56,104 bases of DNA from UBA1858 sp965262455 (GCA_965262455.1 CBDHFH010000009.1:1-56104), one strand, 5' to 3'. Shown: positions 26,881 to 36,712, numbered from the stretch's first letter. Notes: generated from the letters alone by a model not told the origin. Numbers and translations are program-made.

Positions 26881-27153
26881 TTATTTAGCTAAAAGATTTA
26901 CCTCTGATATTTCTGAATAGCCTTTTAATCCACACTTTCCATTGACATATACTTTGACACGCAGATTATTAATTAATGCTTCAAGTAATGTCAGGTACAT
27001 CTGCTGGGATCCAGAAGACAAGTAATACCGATAAAACCACTGCGATACTTTGCATTGACTGGGGTTGTCATCGACATCAATGTTCAGCCTAAATCGAATA
27101 TCAGAATCAGCAATGATTTCATTTACCTTGCCTGCACTGGTCCACCCTGCATC
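26881..27153 (-). pseudogene. 5'-truncated remnant of a small secreted protein gene
   Basis: A 90-codon open frame without a usable start: TAA immediately precedes it (27154-27156), and the first Met is at codon 52. The translated sequence is protein-like: …WTSAGKVNEIIADSDIRFRL, two cysteines (SQCKVS and NGKCGLKG), and a hydrophobic MYLTLLEALINNLRVKVYV. The pattern fits a small secreted beta-protein whose signal peptide has been lost. All three frames upstream are full of stops, so the 5' end is gone rather than frameshifted. It lies divergent from the DUF4870 gene. Confidence 0.55.
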
Positions 27154-27228
27154 TTAAGAAATTTGCTCTTGGCCTAATCTGTTTGATTAATTTAAAATTA
27201 AGCTTTAACTTTAATAAACAATTAAACC

Positions 27229-27567
27229 ATGTCGCAGACATCGCTAGGACTTAATCAAAACATCACCGCCCTGCTCTGTTATCTAGTGGGATGGATCAGC
27301 GGCCTTATAATTATATTGCTAGAAAAAGACAATCAATTTGTTCGTTTCCATGCAATGCAATCAATTCTTGTATTTGGTGGACTGACACTACTTAGCATTT
27401 TAATTGGCGGAATGTTGCTATTTTTTATTTTTCTCATCCCGCTATTAAATCTGGTTGGTATTGTGTTGTGGATTTTACTGATGATAAAAGCATATCAGGG
27501 TGAATTATTTAAACTGCCTTTAATTGGTGAGCAGGCAGAGAAATTAGCACAGAATTTTAAACTATAA
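27229..27567 (+). CDS. DUF4870 (Tic20-like) membrane protein
   Basis: A 112-residue protein with three or four hydrophobic helices. The N-terminus LGLNQNITALLCYLVGWISG followed by LLEKDNQFVRFHAMQSIL is the classic DUF4870 signature. Members are small integral membrane proteins without an established function. It has its own promoter region in the AT-rich gap upstream. The 256 bases after it hold no gene. Confidence 0.85.
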   Translation: MSQTSLGLNQNITALLCYLVGWISGLIIILLEKDNQFVRFHAMQSILVFGGLTLLSILIGGMLLFFIFLIPLLNLVGIVLWILLMIKAYQGELFKLPLIGEQAEKLAQNFKL

Positions 27568-27823
27568 ACTAGAGGAATCACTAACTTGCTAGAGCTAATT
27601 GTTTCACTGCATGTGTAGTTATTATATGCAGATGGGGATTAAATATATTATTTCTTATTTGCTCTAGTAAAATTCGGCACTACGTTTATCTATAATAAAA
27701 ACAATAATGCTATACCTGCATAATTAGCAACATCTTCAAATATACTAAACTTAATAAAGCGACAATTAAATGTCACAAAATTACCTCGTCGCTTAATGAA
27801 AAAAAGTCGCTTTTAAGCTTAGT

Positions 27824-28147
27824 CTAAAATCTCAACTGGAACTTTGGCGCTGCTTCGCGATCATCGATAAGATCAGTGGGTTCGTTTTCTTCTGCGAGGA
27901 TGGGATCGAGCTGGTTATTTTGCTCATATATGGAGATCGCACCCCAAGTGTAGTTTTCTTGATGGGTCACGTTTTGTTGTTGACGCCAACTATTTTTTTC
28001 TTCATCTGGCTCGCGCCAGTCGCGGCGATTAAGGATGTTTTCAACATTGCCGGAATCGAGTGATAAACCTAAATCAAGCGGGATATTCTGCTCAGCAATT
28101 ACAATCGATGAAATGAACACACACGTGATTACGAATAACCGATGCAT
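27824..28147 (-). CDS. small secreted protein of unknown function
   Basis: About 107 residues from the ATG at 28147, beginning with a signal peptide (MHRLFVITCVFISSIVIA). A longer frame to 28201 adds 18 residues that weaken it. The mature protein is rich in Asp, Glu, Asn and Gln with aromatic spots (DWREPDEEKNSW) and appears largely unstructured. It follows the substrate-binding gene by 41 bases on the same strand and may be the last gene of the RND operon. No family recognised. Confidence 0.55.
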   Translation of the reverse strand: MHRLFVITCVFISSIVIAEQNIPLDLGLSLDSGNVENILNRRDWREPDEEKNSWRQQQNVTHQENYTWGAISIYEQNNQLDPILAEENEPTDLIDDREAAPKFQLRF

Positions 28148-28188
28148 GTTATTTGTATCTAACTTTGCAAACTGTTGTGTGGCTGTGT

Positions 28189-28968
28189 TCACTGTTTCCA
28201 ATCTAATGAATCAAACCAGTATTTATGCTTTGCTGGTAACCAGCCCTCTGTATCGCGTGCAGTGATCCATGCATTGAGATAATTTAAAAAATCTTGTTCA
28301 CCTTTATTTACAGCCATGGCAGCTTTATAACTAAGCAATGGTGTAGTTAACGGTGCATCGATTTTATCTGGATACTGTAAAGCTAAAAATTTAGGCACAG
28401 GCGAAGCTTCGATTAACGCATGAATATCACCTTGCATCAGTGCTTCTACAGCATCTTCGCTTTGGGTGAATGATTTTATGTTGGCTTGATCAAATACGCT
28501 GTTGGCTACAGGCTCGGAGACCGACTTAGATACCACGCCTAATGTGATGCTGGACATATTCAACTCTTGTAAAGAATTAATGTTTTTGGTCTTTTCTATG
28601 TTGGCAGCCAGGCTAACCCCTGAATGTCCATAGGGGAGACTATAATTCACATGTAATGCGCGTTGTGGCGTAATGGCCATGCCCGAAATTATGATGTCGA
28701 TTTCCTTATCTTTTAATGTCGGTATTAATTCTTCCCACTCAACAATTTTATACTTAACTTTCACACCCAAATCCTTGGCAAGCTGATCAGCGACTTGAAT
28801 CTCATAGCCGATCAGATTGTTGTCTTTATCTTTCATGACCCAGGGCTCATAAATAGAAACGCCAACACGCAACACGCCTTCATCTAATACTTCCTCTAGC
28901 GCATCATCAGCATATACCGTTATGCTTAGCAGTAGCGATAGTGCGATTAAATTAAATAGTCTCATCAT
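28189..28968 (-). CDS. periplasmic solute-binding protein, SBP_bac_3 family
   Basis: About 259 residues from the tandem ATGs at 28965-28968, starting with a signal peptide. The mature protein opens with LRVGVSIYEPWVMKDKDNN and contains GYEIQVADQLAKDLGV and IDIIISGMAITPQR, all signatures of family 3 (amino-acid-type) binding proteins. No ABC permease or ATPase is next to it. Instead it follows the RND pump gene by about 66 bases in the same direction, an unusual setting that suggests a sensing or capture role. Ligand unknown. Confidence 0.85.
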   Translation of the reverse strand: MMRLFNLIALSLLLSITVYADDALEEVLDEGVLRVGVSIYEPWVMKDKDNNLIGYEIQVADQLAKDLGVKVKYKIVEWEELIPTLKDKEIDIIISGMAITPQRALHVNYSLPYGHSGVSLAANIEKTKNINSLQELNMSSITLGVVSKSVSEPVANSVFDQANIKSFTQSEDAVEALMQGDIHALIEASPVPKFLALQYPDKIDAPLTTPLLSYKAAMAVNKGEQDFLNYLNAWITARDTEGWLPAKHKYWFDSLDWKQ

Positions 28969-29034
28969 AATTACTTTATATTGTTTGATCATTAAGCTGC
29001 TAAGCATATTACACTATTATGTTTATGCTTTGCG

Positions 29035-32000
29035 TTAATACTTCCATTTCACTCTGTATAGCAATGAATACAGCACCGGCACAAATAACAACGTGATGAC
29101 GGTAGCGAAGGCTAAGCCAAAGATCACTGCAATGGCGAGCGTTTCGAACATGGGGTCATGACTAATCCACAGTGGCATCATCCCGCCCACTGTAGTTACT
29201 GTGGTAACAAGAATTGGGCGCATGCGTTGTTTTGCGGCATCGAGAATGGCAATGGCTAATTCTTTGCCTTCATCTAATTCAATATTAATGCGGTCAATCA
29301 ACACAATGGCGTTATTTATCACAATTCCGGCAAGTGAAATCACACCCAATATGGTCATAAAGCCAAAAATTGAATTTGCCACGATTAATCCCACCGTCAC
29401 ACCGATCATGCCCAACGGGATGGTAGCCAACACAATGCCTGTTTTCCTTAGGCTATTAAATTGCCCAACCAGCAATAATAAAATCAACATGCCGGCTAAC
29501 GGCAGCTTGGCAGCAATTGAAGCATTGGCATCATTGGATTCTTCTGCCTCACCACCCTCTTGGAATTTATAGCCACGCGGCCAAGTATCAGCGTATTCGA
29601 CTAACCAAGGACGAAAGTTGGCATTGATTTCTGTGGGAGTAATATTAGGAACCAGTTGTACGCCGATTTTAATCGCGCGTTGGCGGTCACGGCGATAAAT
29701 AATTGGCGGTTGCCATTCAATGGTGACATCGGCTACTTGTTTTAGTGGCACAGAGTTACCAGTGGTCTTGGAATAGATGGTCATACCATCCAGCTTGGCA
29801 AGATCTTTCCTGTCAGCGGATACGGAACGCAATGTTATAGGAATAAGTTCATCTTGCTCGCGAAACTCAGTCAGCTCAATACCTGATAACCCGGCTTGCA
29901 GTGACACCGCCACATCATCACTGGTAACACCTGCGCGACGTGCACGGCTTTGATCTACCGTGACTAGAAGTTTTTTGGTTTGCAAACCCCAATCATCCAC
30001 GACATCGGCCACGCCTGGAGTTTCAAGTAATTTGTTTTTTATTACATCAGTAATTTCATATAGATTTTCGACCTGATTACCTATGACGCGAATTTCAATA
30101 GGGTAATCAATGGGTGATCCATTTTCGAGTTTTTTCATTTTGACTTCGAGGTCGGGATACTTGCTACGCAAATGATTTTGGGTTTGCTCGATAATGTCAG
30201 GGATGTCTAGATAACTGTTGGTGTTAATGATCATTTGCGCTAGGCGTGCATCACGCGGATCAGGATTGACGGTGAGAACATAACGCGGCGCGCCTAAGCC
30301 AATAAACGACACCCAACTATGAATCCCCGCTTCGCCTGACTCAGGATCGACTAAATGATTTTTACGAAAGTAGCTTTCAATGTCCGCAACGATATCGGTT
30401 GTTTCGTCGATGTCTGTCCCGCGCGGCATATTAAACTGCGCGTTAATAATAGAATCCGTCTTGGGTGGCATGAACACATTGGGTACTAGGGCCAGACCTT
30501 TAATTGCAACCACAAACACCACAACTACAATGCCTAAAAACAAAATGCGATTGTTTAGTGCCAACCTTAACAAATAATCATAGCGGCGCTCGAGCATGCT
30601 TTCTTTAGTTTCGCCACCGGTATTGGTTTTTTTAACTTTCAAAAACAACGTTGTCATGAGTGGCAAGAACGTCATCGCCAAGACCCATGAAATTAATAAC
30701 GCGATGGTAACCACCTTAAAGATGTCTGCTGTATATTCGCCTACCGAAGATTCAGCTAGGAATATTGGCAAGAAGGCCGCCGCAGTAGTCAGTGATGATA
30801 TTAACAATGGCAGCATGAGTTCTTTACATACAGCCACTGCAGCACTGACGACATGCTCGCCTTTGTCAAGACGCACTAACACCCCTTCTGCAACCACGAT
30901 GGCATTATCCACCAGCAGGCCTAATGCGATGATTAACGCTGCTAGTGATACTTGATTAATAGTAATACCAAACACATCCATGCCCACAAATGTCAGCACC
31001 ACAACAACGGGCACCATCGTAGCTACCAATATCCCGGTACGAAATCCTAAGAACACTAGTAACACGGCAATTATGATCGCCACCGCTTGACCGAGGTTAC
31101 CCATAAACTTGGCGACATCACGATTGACATAATCCGGCTGGAAAAACAACTTCTCTAGTGACACACCATGCGGATACTGTGCTTCTATATAAGGAATTTC
31201 CTTATCCAGACGTGCTCCCAGGTCAACGATGTTTCCACCTTCCGTCATTGAAATTGAAATAATAATTGCTGGCTTGCCATTCACGCGTGCGCGTTGGGTA
31301 GCGGGATCTTCATAAGCACGATAGACATCGGCAATATCTTCTAAATAAACAATACTGCCACTATTGGGCAATTGAATTACAGTTTTCTTTAAGTCTTCAA
31401 CACTTTCGAAATTACCTGATGGTTCTAATGTAATGCGTTCAGGACCAACACGAATGCTGCCACCAGAAGAAATAATATTGAGCGAAGCAAGGTCATTGGT
31501 TAATTGTTGCGGTGACAAACCTAATTCAGTTAGGCGGGCATTGTTGTATTCAACAAACACCACTTCATCTTGAATACCTTGTAACTGTACTTTAGCAACA
31601 TCGTCGACTTTTAATAATTCATCTTTAATTTCATCGGCAATGTCTTTAAGTTCACGGTAACTAAATCCATCACCCATCAAGCCATAAATAATGCCGTATA
31701 CGTCACCGAAGTCATCATTCACATGCGGGCCGTCAATGCCTTGCGGCAGGGTATTTTCGATATCTTCTACTTTGCGCCGCAAGTCATCAAAGATCGGGCG
31801 CATGTTTTTATAGCTTTCTTTATAGTTAGGTGTAATCACAGATATACCAGTGCGTGATTGGCTGGTAATAAAATCAATCTCTGGCATTTCCTGAATGGCT
31901 TTTTCAATTTTGTCGGTAATTAAATTTTCTACTCGTTCAGGACTGGCGCCTGGGAAGTAGGTAGTGATTTGTGCCGCACGAATAATAAAACCAGGGTCTT

Positions 32001-32106
32001 GCGCTTTAGGTAACGCAAAATATGTAGAGATGCCTGATAGCACCAGAATCGCCACTAAAATTATGGTGACTCGATTATTATCGATTGCAAATTGAGTTAT
32101 ATTCAT
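29035..32106 (-). CDS. RND family efflux pump inner membrane permease
   Basis: A 1023-residue AcrB-type proton-driven exporter. There is one N-terminal helix, a large periplasmic loop (…TYFPGASPERVENLIT…), helices 2-6 with the conserved ALGLLVDNAIVVAEG that carries the proton-relay Asp, then a second half with the same layout (…GIVINNAIVLIDRIN…). The length is normal. It would form a trimer and work with the adaptor (32126) and the TolC-fusion protein (33202) in one operon. The branch looks like the metal/multidrug HAE type rather than CusA, since Met clusters are absent. The stop lies 66 bases ahead of the binding protein gene. Confidence 0.95.
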   Translation of the reverse strand: MNITQFAIDNNRVTIILVAILVLSGISTYFALPKAQDPGFIIRAAQITTYFPGASPERVENLITDKIEKAIQEMPEIDFITSQSRTGISVITPNYKESYKNMRPIFDDLRRKVEDIENTLPQGIDGPHVNDDFGDVYGIIYGLMGDGFSYRELKDIADEIKDELLKVDDVAKVQLQGIQDEVVFVEYNNARLTELGLSPQQLTNDLASLNIISSGGSIRVGPERITLEPSGNFESVEDLKKTVIQLPNSGSIVYLEDIADVYRAYEDPATQRARVNGKPAIIISISMTEGGNIVDLGARLDKEIPYIEAQYPHGVSLEKLFFQPDYVNRDVAKFMGNLGQAVAIIIAVLLVFLGFRTGILVATMVPVVVVLTFVGMDVFGITINQVSLAALIIALGLLVDNAIVVAEGVLVRLDKGEHVVSAAVAVCKELMLPLLISSLTTAAAFLPIFLAESSVGEYTADIFKVVTIALLISWVLAMTFLPLMTTLFLKVKKTNTGGETKESMLERRYDYLLRLALNNRILFLGIVVVVFVVAIKGLALVPNVFMPPKTDSIINAQFNMPRGTDIDETTDIVADIESYFRKNHLVDPESGEAGIHSWVSFIGLGAPRYVLTVNPDPRDARLAQMIINTNSYLDIPDIIEQTQNHLRSKYPDLEVKMKKLENGSPIDYPIEIRVIGNQVENLYEITDVIKNKLLETPGVADVVDDWGLQTKKLLVTVDQSRARRAGVTSDDVAVSLQAGLSGIELTEFREQDELIPITLRSVSADRKDLAKLDGMTIYSKTTGNSVPLKQVADVTIEWQPPIIYRRDRQRAIKIGVQLVPNITPTEINANFRPWLVEYADTWPRGYKFQEGGEAEESNDANASIAAKLPLAGMLILLLLVGQFNSLRKTGIVLATIPLGMIGVTVGLIVANSIFGFMTILGVISLAGIVINNAIVLIDRINIELDEGKELAIAILDAAKQRMRPILVTTVTTVGGMMPLWISHDPMFETLAIAVIFGLAFATVITLLFVPVLYSLLYRVKWKY

Positions 32107-32125
32107 CGCTTTCGGCTGAATACTG

Positions 32126-33205
32126 TTATTCGACCTTGACGGTCATGCCGTCACGTATCACTGTGACACCTGCGGTAACAACTTTGTCACCATCGCTTAA
32201 TCCACTTGTGACACGCACGCCTTGCTGAACAATTTCTTTAACTTCTAAGTAAGCTTTTTTAACAATCGCTTGTTCGTCGTTATCACCTGGCGTTAACACA
32301 AACGCGAAGTCACCTTTCTCATCATGCGCCACAGCAGTAATCGGCAAAATATAATAACTTTCTTGTGCTCCATTGCTTTGAGTAAATTCAACTTCCGCGG
32401 CTAAGCCAGCGCGTAAGCTTTCATGGTCACCATCAAGCGTAATAGTGACAGGAAACGCAGCAGCCTGATCACTACTGCCACTACTGATTTCAGTTACACG
32501 CCCTGTGAATCGACTGTTATCCATAGCAGTTAATGCCACATTCACTTGTTGATCTTGTTCGACCTTATCAATATATGATTCAGGCACATCAACAATCACT
32601 TCAACTTTCTTACCGCAATTGACACTTACTACTACTTGCCCGGAAGACACATTTTCATTTTCTTTGACTGGCTTAGATGACACCACGCAATCTTGCGGTG
32701 AATATAAATTGGCATAACTTAGTTGCAAGCGTGCTGCTTCCACTTGTTGGTTGTTGGCTTTCACTTGTGCTTTGGCGGATTCAGCAGAAGCACGAGTCGT
32801 ATCTAATTGGCTTTTTGATGCATTACGTTTTTCATATAAGCCTATGGTGCGATTATATTCTGACTCGGCACTTCTTAATGAGGCTTTGGCTGCAGCAAGT
32901 TCTGCACGCGCCTGCTCAAGCAGTACTGCATAATCTTTACTGTCGAGACGAGCCACTAACTGCCCTTGAGTTAGGTTGTCACCGATATCAACTGGAATTG
33001 CTTCTACCCTGCCGGAAACTCGAAAACTTAAGTTTGCTTCTAGTTCTGCTTTAGTAATACCACTAAACGTTTTTACCAGCTTATCAGAGCTGTATGACAC
33101 GCTTTGATGCTTCACGGAACGTAAGGGAATTTCTATGACTTCTTCTGGCTTGTCACACGCACTTGTTACTAATGCAACAAAAATTATTATCAGGATTAGT
33201 TTCAT
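32126..33205 (-). CDS. RND periplasmic adaptor (membrane fusion) lipoprotein
   Basis: About 359 residues from the ATG at 33205. The lipobox LVTSAC puts the lipidated Cys at residue 17. Domains in order: lipoyl half (DIGDNLTQGQLVARLDSKDY), an alpha-helical hairpin (AELAAAKASLRSAESEYNRT…), second lipoyl half, a beta-barrel (VIVDVPESYIDKV…) and the membrane-proximal domain. Its ATG overlaps the stop of the TolC-fusion gene (ATGA), and the RND permease follows 19 bases after its stop. It links the permease to the outer membrane channel. Confidence 0.94.
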   Translation of the reverse strand: MKLILIIIFVALVTSACDKPEEVIEIPLRSVKHQSVSYSSDKLVKTFSGITKAELEANLSFRVSGRVEAIPVDIGDNLTQGQLVARLDSKDYAVLLEQARAELAAAKASLRSAESEYNRTIGLYEKRNASKSQLDTTRASAESAKAQVKANNQQVEAARLQLSYANLYSPQDCVVSSKPVKENENVSSGQVVVSVNCGKKVEVIVDVPESYIDKVEQDQQVNVALTAMDNSRFTGRVTEISSGSSDQAAAFPVTITLDGDHESLRAGLAAEVEFTQSNGAQESYYILPITAVAHDEKGDFAFVLTPGDNDEQAIVKKAYLEVKEIVQQGVRVTSGLSDGDKVVTAGVTVIRDGMTVKVE

Positions 33206-35538
33206 TGCATGGTTGCTCTTACACGTTGTTGCCATATTTTCACACCGTCTTGTTGTAGCAATAAATTAAAATCACTTTCCGCTCTTAACACATCAACGAG
33301 ATCTATTAAAAATTGATAACGCGCTGCCGCCGCTTGTAACTTGGCCGCTAAAGCCGCGTCTTGTGCATCAATTAAATCAGTAATTGAAACAGCGCCTTCT
33401 GAATAGGAGTCGGTGACTAATTCTAGGTTTTCATTGGCGGCACTGGCAGCATCCATAGCCAAACGAATTGAGGCATGCGATGCAGCCGCATTAAATAATG
33501 CTGAGCGCATGCGTGTCTCAACACGTTCTTTTGCTGCTTGTTGTTGCAATATCAGCTGGCGTTGTTGATGACGTGACTTGGATAATTGAGATTTTAATTG
33601 CCCACTGGTAAACAGTGGCAATGTAGCTTGAACACCAATACTCCACTGATCATCATGAATACCGGTGCCATTTAAGTTAGACCCGGCACCACTGCGGTCG
33701 AGATTTTCAGTTAAAGAACTTGTCAGCGCTACATCAGGTACATAGTAGGCGCGTCGATCTGCTGTAATTTGTCTATCTTGCGCCTTGAGCAAGTAATCAA
33801 AACGTTGCACTTCAGGTGCATTTTTCTTGGCAATATCCGATTGAAACTCAATGAACTTTTCCCAAGCAATAGGGTTATCGTACAAGTCACGATTCTCGGG
33901 GCGATTAAGTTCGTTTAATATGGCCTGGATAGATTCATCCGAGGTGGCGATTGGGTCGGCCGGTGTTAAATTTAATACACGATAAAGCTCCGCCTCTGCC
34001 ACCAGGCGATCAGCTTCAGCGCTGAGTAGACTTTGTCGATCTCGTGCAATTTGGCTTTTCCAACGCAGCTCATCTGCACGTGATGATTGTCCTATTTGCA
34101 CCCGCGACTTAGCCAACTCTAAGTTGTCGCGCGTAAGTTCTACGTTGGACTTCTGTACCTGTTCTTGGGCGAGTGCTCTTAATACATTTAAATATGACGT
34201 CGCGGCAGATTGCAGTACATCTAGCATCGTTATTTTTGTATCCAGGCTGGTACTGTTTTGCAAGTACTTAGCTATGGTAAAGCTGGCCCATTGATCATCT
34301 GAATAAATCGTTTGTGAGGCACTGATACTTGCGTCAGTAGAATTTTCAAATAGCCCTTGCGGGTTTGCGCGATCTTGATCAATCGTTTGATAACTCGTGT
34401 TCGCATTCAGCTGTGGCAATAATGAAGAACGCGCTATACCAGTATCGTTATCGGCGATGTCGTTATCGACTTTGCTAGCTTGCAAATCGGTATTGGCTTG
34501 CAGTGCACGTGCCATGGCTTCGGACAGTGTCATCACTTTGGCATTAGTTACGATATTGTCGTAAAGCAATTCAGCATCTTCCAAGTCTACCCAGCGCGGT
34601 GACACACCAATTGCGCGAGCTGTTTTCATATTAATAGACAGGCGATCACTTTCATAAAAATCGACATTCAATTGTGATGCAGGTGTGCCTAATAATATGC
34701 GGTAAATGTTAGTGGCAATGCGTCGTGCAAAAATTACCTGGTCACTGACACGCCCAGAGATGGTCGCCATTAAACCCAGGTCCAGCTCTTGTTGGCCCAG
34801 GAAAGAAAAACTAGGTAGTTTGTTTTCGATTAATACATCAGCCAGCGTGCGGATATCATTATCATCCACACGCAATAAAGGCGCGACTAATACTGCGTCA
34901 GCCTCTGCAGGAATGTTATTGGTAATGGCATGAATATCGGCTTTGCCAGTGACCAAGGTGATATCAAATCCAAAATTGCGTGAGGCACTTTGCACAGTGC
35001 CAGTTAAACTTGGGATCACTTGCATGGGTAACTCATCGACGAGAATCGCCAGATGATTGAAATTCACCAGGCCATGAAAGCGTTCTAAATCATCGCCGAT
35101 TGAACTCACATAACGTGTGTAAACAAAATTCTCTTTGCCACTGGTGTTGTTTTGATAGGGAATATCTTGCAGTACTACATCTACAATAAATGGTGCTATC
35201 ACCGGTTTGCTTAACTCAGGTACTTGTGCCGCGAGATGCGAGCTCACAACCCCCATGGTAAGAATCATATCCACACGCGCATTGTTTTGCAGTGCGACTA
35301 GTTGCTGACGAATGCCGCTTTCGGTCCAGTCGCCATTGACCTGAAGTTCTTGCGGAAATGAAATAGTAAATTCATTGCCGACGATCGCTTTGACTTCTTG
35401 TTCAATTAGTGAAAAATCAATGAAGTCACGCGCCAAGGGCCCATCCCACAGCGCTGCGATAGTCACTTCCCGCGCGTGCACCATAGACGCGCTTAGCCCA
35501 ATCATCAAAATAGATATCACAAGAAGTGTTTGGCGCAT
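33202..35538 (-). CDS. TolC-type outer membrane channel fused to an N-terminal periplasmic binding domain
   Basis: 778 residues, nearly twice a normal TolC. Residues 1-22 are a signal peptide. Residues about 25-325 look like an ABC-type substrate-binding domain (VTIAALWDGP … DMILTMGVVSS … PVIAPFIVD … AVLVAPLLRVDD … LPSFSFLGQQ). Residues about 340-775 are a TolC family efflux channel with the doubled helical hairpins (TLSEAMARALQANTDL, AQEQVQKSNVELTRDNLELA … and SLTENLDRSGAG beta segments). It is the first gene of the RND operon and overlaps the adaptor by four bases. The fused domain could gate or load the channel; that is inference. Confidence 0.85.
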   Translation of the reverse strand: MRQTLLVISILMIGLSASMVHAREVTIAALWDGPLARDFIDFSLIEQEVKAIVGNEFTISFPQELQVNGDWTESGIRQQLVALQNNARVDMILTMGVVSSHLAAQVPELSKPVIAPFIVDVVLQDIPYQNNTSGKENFVYTRYVSSIGDDLERFHGLVNFNHLAILVDELPMQVIPSLTGTVQSASRNFGFDITLVTGKADIHAITNNIPAEADAVLVAPLLRVDDNDIRTLADVLIENKLPSFSFLGQQELDLGLMATISGRVSDQVIFARRIATNIYRILLGTPASQLNVDFYESDRLSINMKTARAIGVSPRWVDLEDAELLYDNIVTNAKVMTLSEAMARALQANTDLQASKVDNDIADNDTGIARSSLLPQLNANTSYQTIDQDRANPQGLFENSTDASISASQTIYSDDQWASFTIAKYLQNSTSLDTKITMLDVLQSAATSYLNVLRALAQEQVQKSNVELTRDNLELAKSRVQIGQSSRADELRWKSQIARDRQSLLSAEADRLVAEAELYRVLNLTPADPIATSDESIQAILNELNRPENRDLYDNPIAWEKFIEFQSDIAKKNAPEVQRFDYLLKAQDRQITADRRAYYVPDVALTSSLTENLDRSGAGSNLNGTGIHDDQWSIGVQATLPLFTSGQLKSQLSKSRHQQRQLILQQQAAKERVETRMRSALFNAAASHASIRLAMDAASAANENLELVTDSYSEGAVSITDLIDAQDAALAAKLQAAAARYQFLIDLVDVLRAESDFNLLLQQDGVKIWQQRVRATMQ

Positions 35539-35636
35539 ATGGGGGAATCGTTTTTAGTGTTATTGAGACAGTTATTTTGATGTTACCATCTTTTGTCCAT
35601 TTACTAACACATATACAACAAGAATAGGAGCATGGA

Positions 35637-36104
35637 ATGATCCGTCGACTCATTATTATCACACTCGTCAGTGCAATTTTTACAATCTGTCATGCTGAAT
35701 CACTCGATGAATTATATGCGTCGCTACTGAGCCAAAAGCGTGAGCAAATTTCAACAGCACTTGACCTGAAAGATAACACTGCTTTTTGGGAGGTGTATGA
35801 CAAATACGAAGCGAAGCAAGCCAAGCATGACACGGACGCATTTAAATTAATTGAAAAATTCAACGCCAAGTTGGACAGTGGGAACATTGAACTGCAAAGC
35901 ATGATAAACATGCAGGCAGAATTTTTTCGCATTGAAGGTAGAAAATTACAAACCAAGCAAAATCAGGCCGAGTTTTTCGGCCACACACTGACAAAAGAAG
36001 ACCTATTTATATTCTATCAAATTGATGCCAAGCTAGATGCACTCATCCGCAGCAAGATTGCTATGCAGTCCCCGCTGATTGCAGCCAATGTAGAATTAAA
36101 ATAA
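35637..36104 (+). CDS. secreted helical protein of unknown function
   Basis: A 155-residue protein with a signal peptide (MIRRLIIITLVSAIFTICHA) and a mature part that is charged and almost entirely helical (…FWEVYDKYEAKQAKHDTDAFKLIEKFNAKL…). There are no Cys in the mature region. TAGGAG lies ahead of the ATG; an out-of-frame ATG six bases earlier closes at once. The gene is divergent from the RND operon and ends at a bidirectional terminator. No family recognised; a periplasmic chaperone-like role is only a guess. Confidence 0.65.
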   Translation: MIRRLIIITLVSAIFTICHAESLDELYASLLSQKREQISTALDLKDNTAFWEVYDKYEAKQAKHDTDAFKLIEKFNAKLDSGNIELQSMINMQAEFFRIEGRKLQTKQNQAEFFGHTLTKEDLFIFYQIDAKLDALIRSKIAMQSPLIAANVELK

Positions 36105-36111
36105 CACTGCA

Positions 36112-36156
36112 CCAAAAAAAGGCGAGACAGATATGTATACTGCCTCGCCTTTTTAT
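36112..36156. terminator. bidirectional rho-independent terminator
   Basis: AAAAAAAGGCGAG … CTCGCCTTTTT: a 7-bp stem AGGCGAG/CTCGCCT with A-run and T-run on opposite sides, further extended by CAG/CTG. It separates the convergent genes ending at 36104 and 36190 and can work on both strands. Confidence 0.85.
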
Positions 36157-36189
36157 TGTTCGCTTTAATTTAAATGTAAATGGGTAGGT

Positions 36190-36582
36190 TTATTCTTTTT
36201 CAGGTTCACCCTGCCAAAGCATTTCATAACCCACTTCATACGTCTCATGCGCGTAATCAGATAGCGCATCAAATTTTTCTTTGAAGGCTGCATCTGCGTG
36301 TGACTTTTCATGTTGTTCGAAAGACTTCCAGTAAGTCACGATTGCAATATGATCCTCTGTTTGCTGCTTGGAAGCAAACGAACCCTCATCAGATATAAAG
36401 CCACCAAATTTATACACCTGTCCGCCGATGAATCCCCCTTCATCATCTCCATAAGTATTTTTCACAACATTGCACATTTCGCCTAGTGCAAGCTCGACAT
36501 CTTCAACGGTCACACCCTCTTTTAACTTAACAACGTTGTATAACATGACACACCCAAAAGGCACCGAAAGTGGCTCAAACAT
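36190..36582 (-). CDS. antibiotic-biosynthesis-monooxygenase-like (ABM fold) protein
   Basis: A 130-residue protein whose middle and end (YNVVKLKEGVTVEDVELAL, HIAIVTYWKSFEQHEKSH, FKEKFDALSDYAHETYE) fit a dimeric alpha+beta-barrel of the ABM/YgiN type; the helix with WKSFEQHEKSH is typical. AAGGAG sits 6 bases ahead of the first ATG, so that start is chosen over the internal one at residue 13. The role could be quinol monooxygenase-like or a stress-related binding protein. Confidence in the family is moderate. Confidence 0.6.
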   Translation of the reverse strand: MFEPLSVPFGCVMLYNVVKLKEGVTVEDVELALGEMCNVVKNTYGDDEGGFIGGQVYKFGGFISDEGSFASKQQTEDHIAIVTYWKSFEQHEKSHADAAFKEKFDALSDYAHETYEVGYEMLWQGEPEKE

Positions 36583-36660
36583 AGTATCTCCTTAAGCTTT
36601 GATTTTTTACTTTAATTAATTATATAAGAAATAAACTTACAATCTTATTTCATTGATATA

Positions 36661-36690
36661 AAAAAGCCCCACCTATTAGTTGGGGCTTGT
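36661..36690 (-). terminator. terminator after the Cys-repeat protein gene
   Basis: AGCCCCA at 36665-36671 pairs with TGGGGCT at 36681-36687, followed on the minus strand by a T-run. It lies 23 bases after the 36713 stop. Confidence 0.82.
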
Positions 36691-36712
36691 AATGTGAATA
36701 ACATATCACTTA

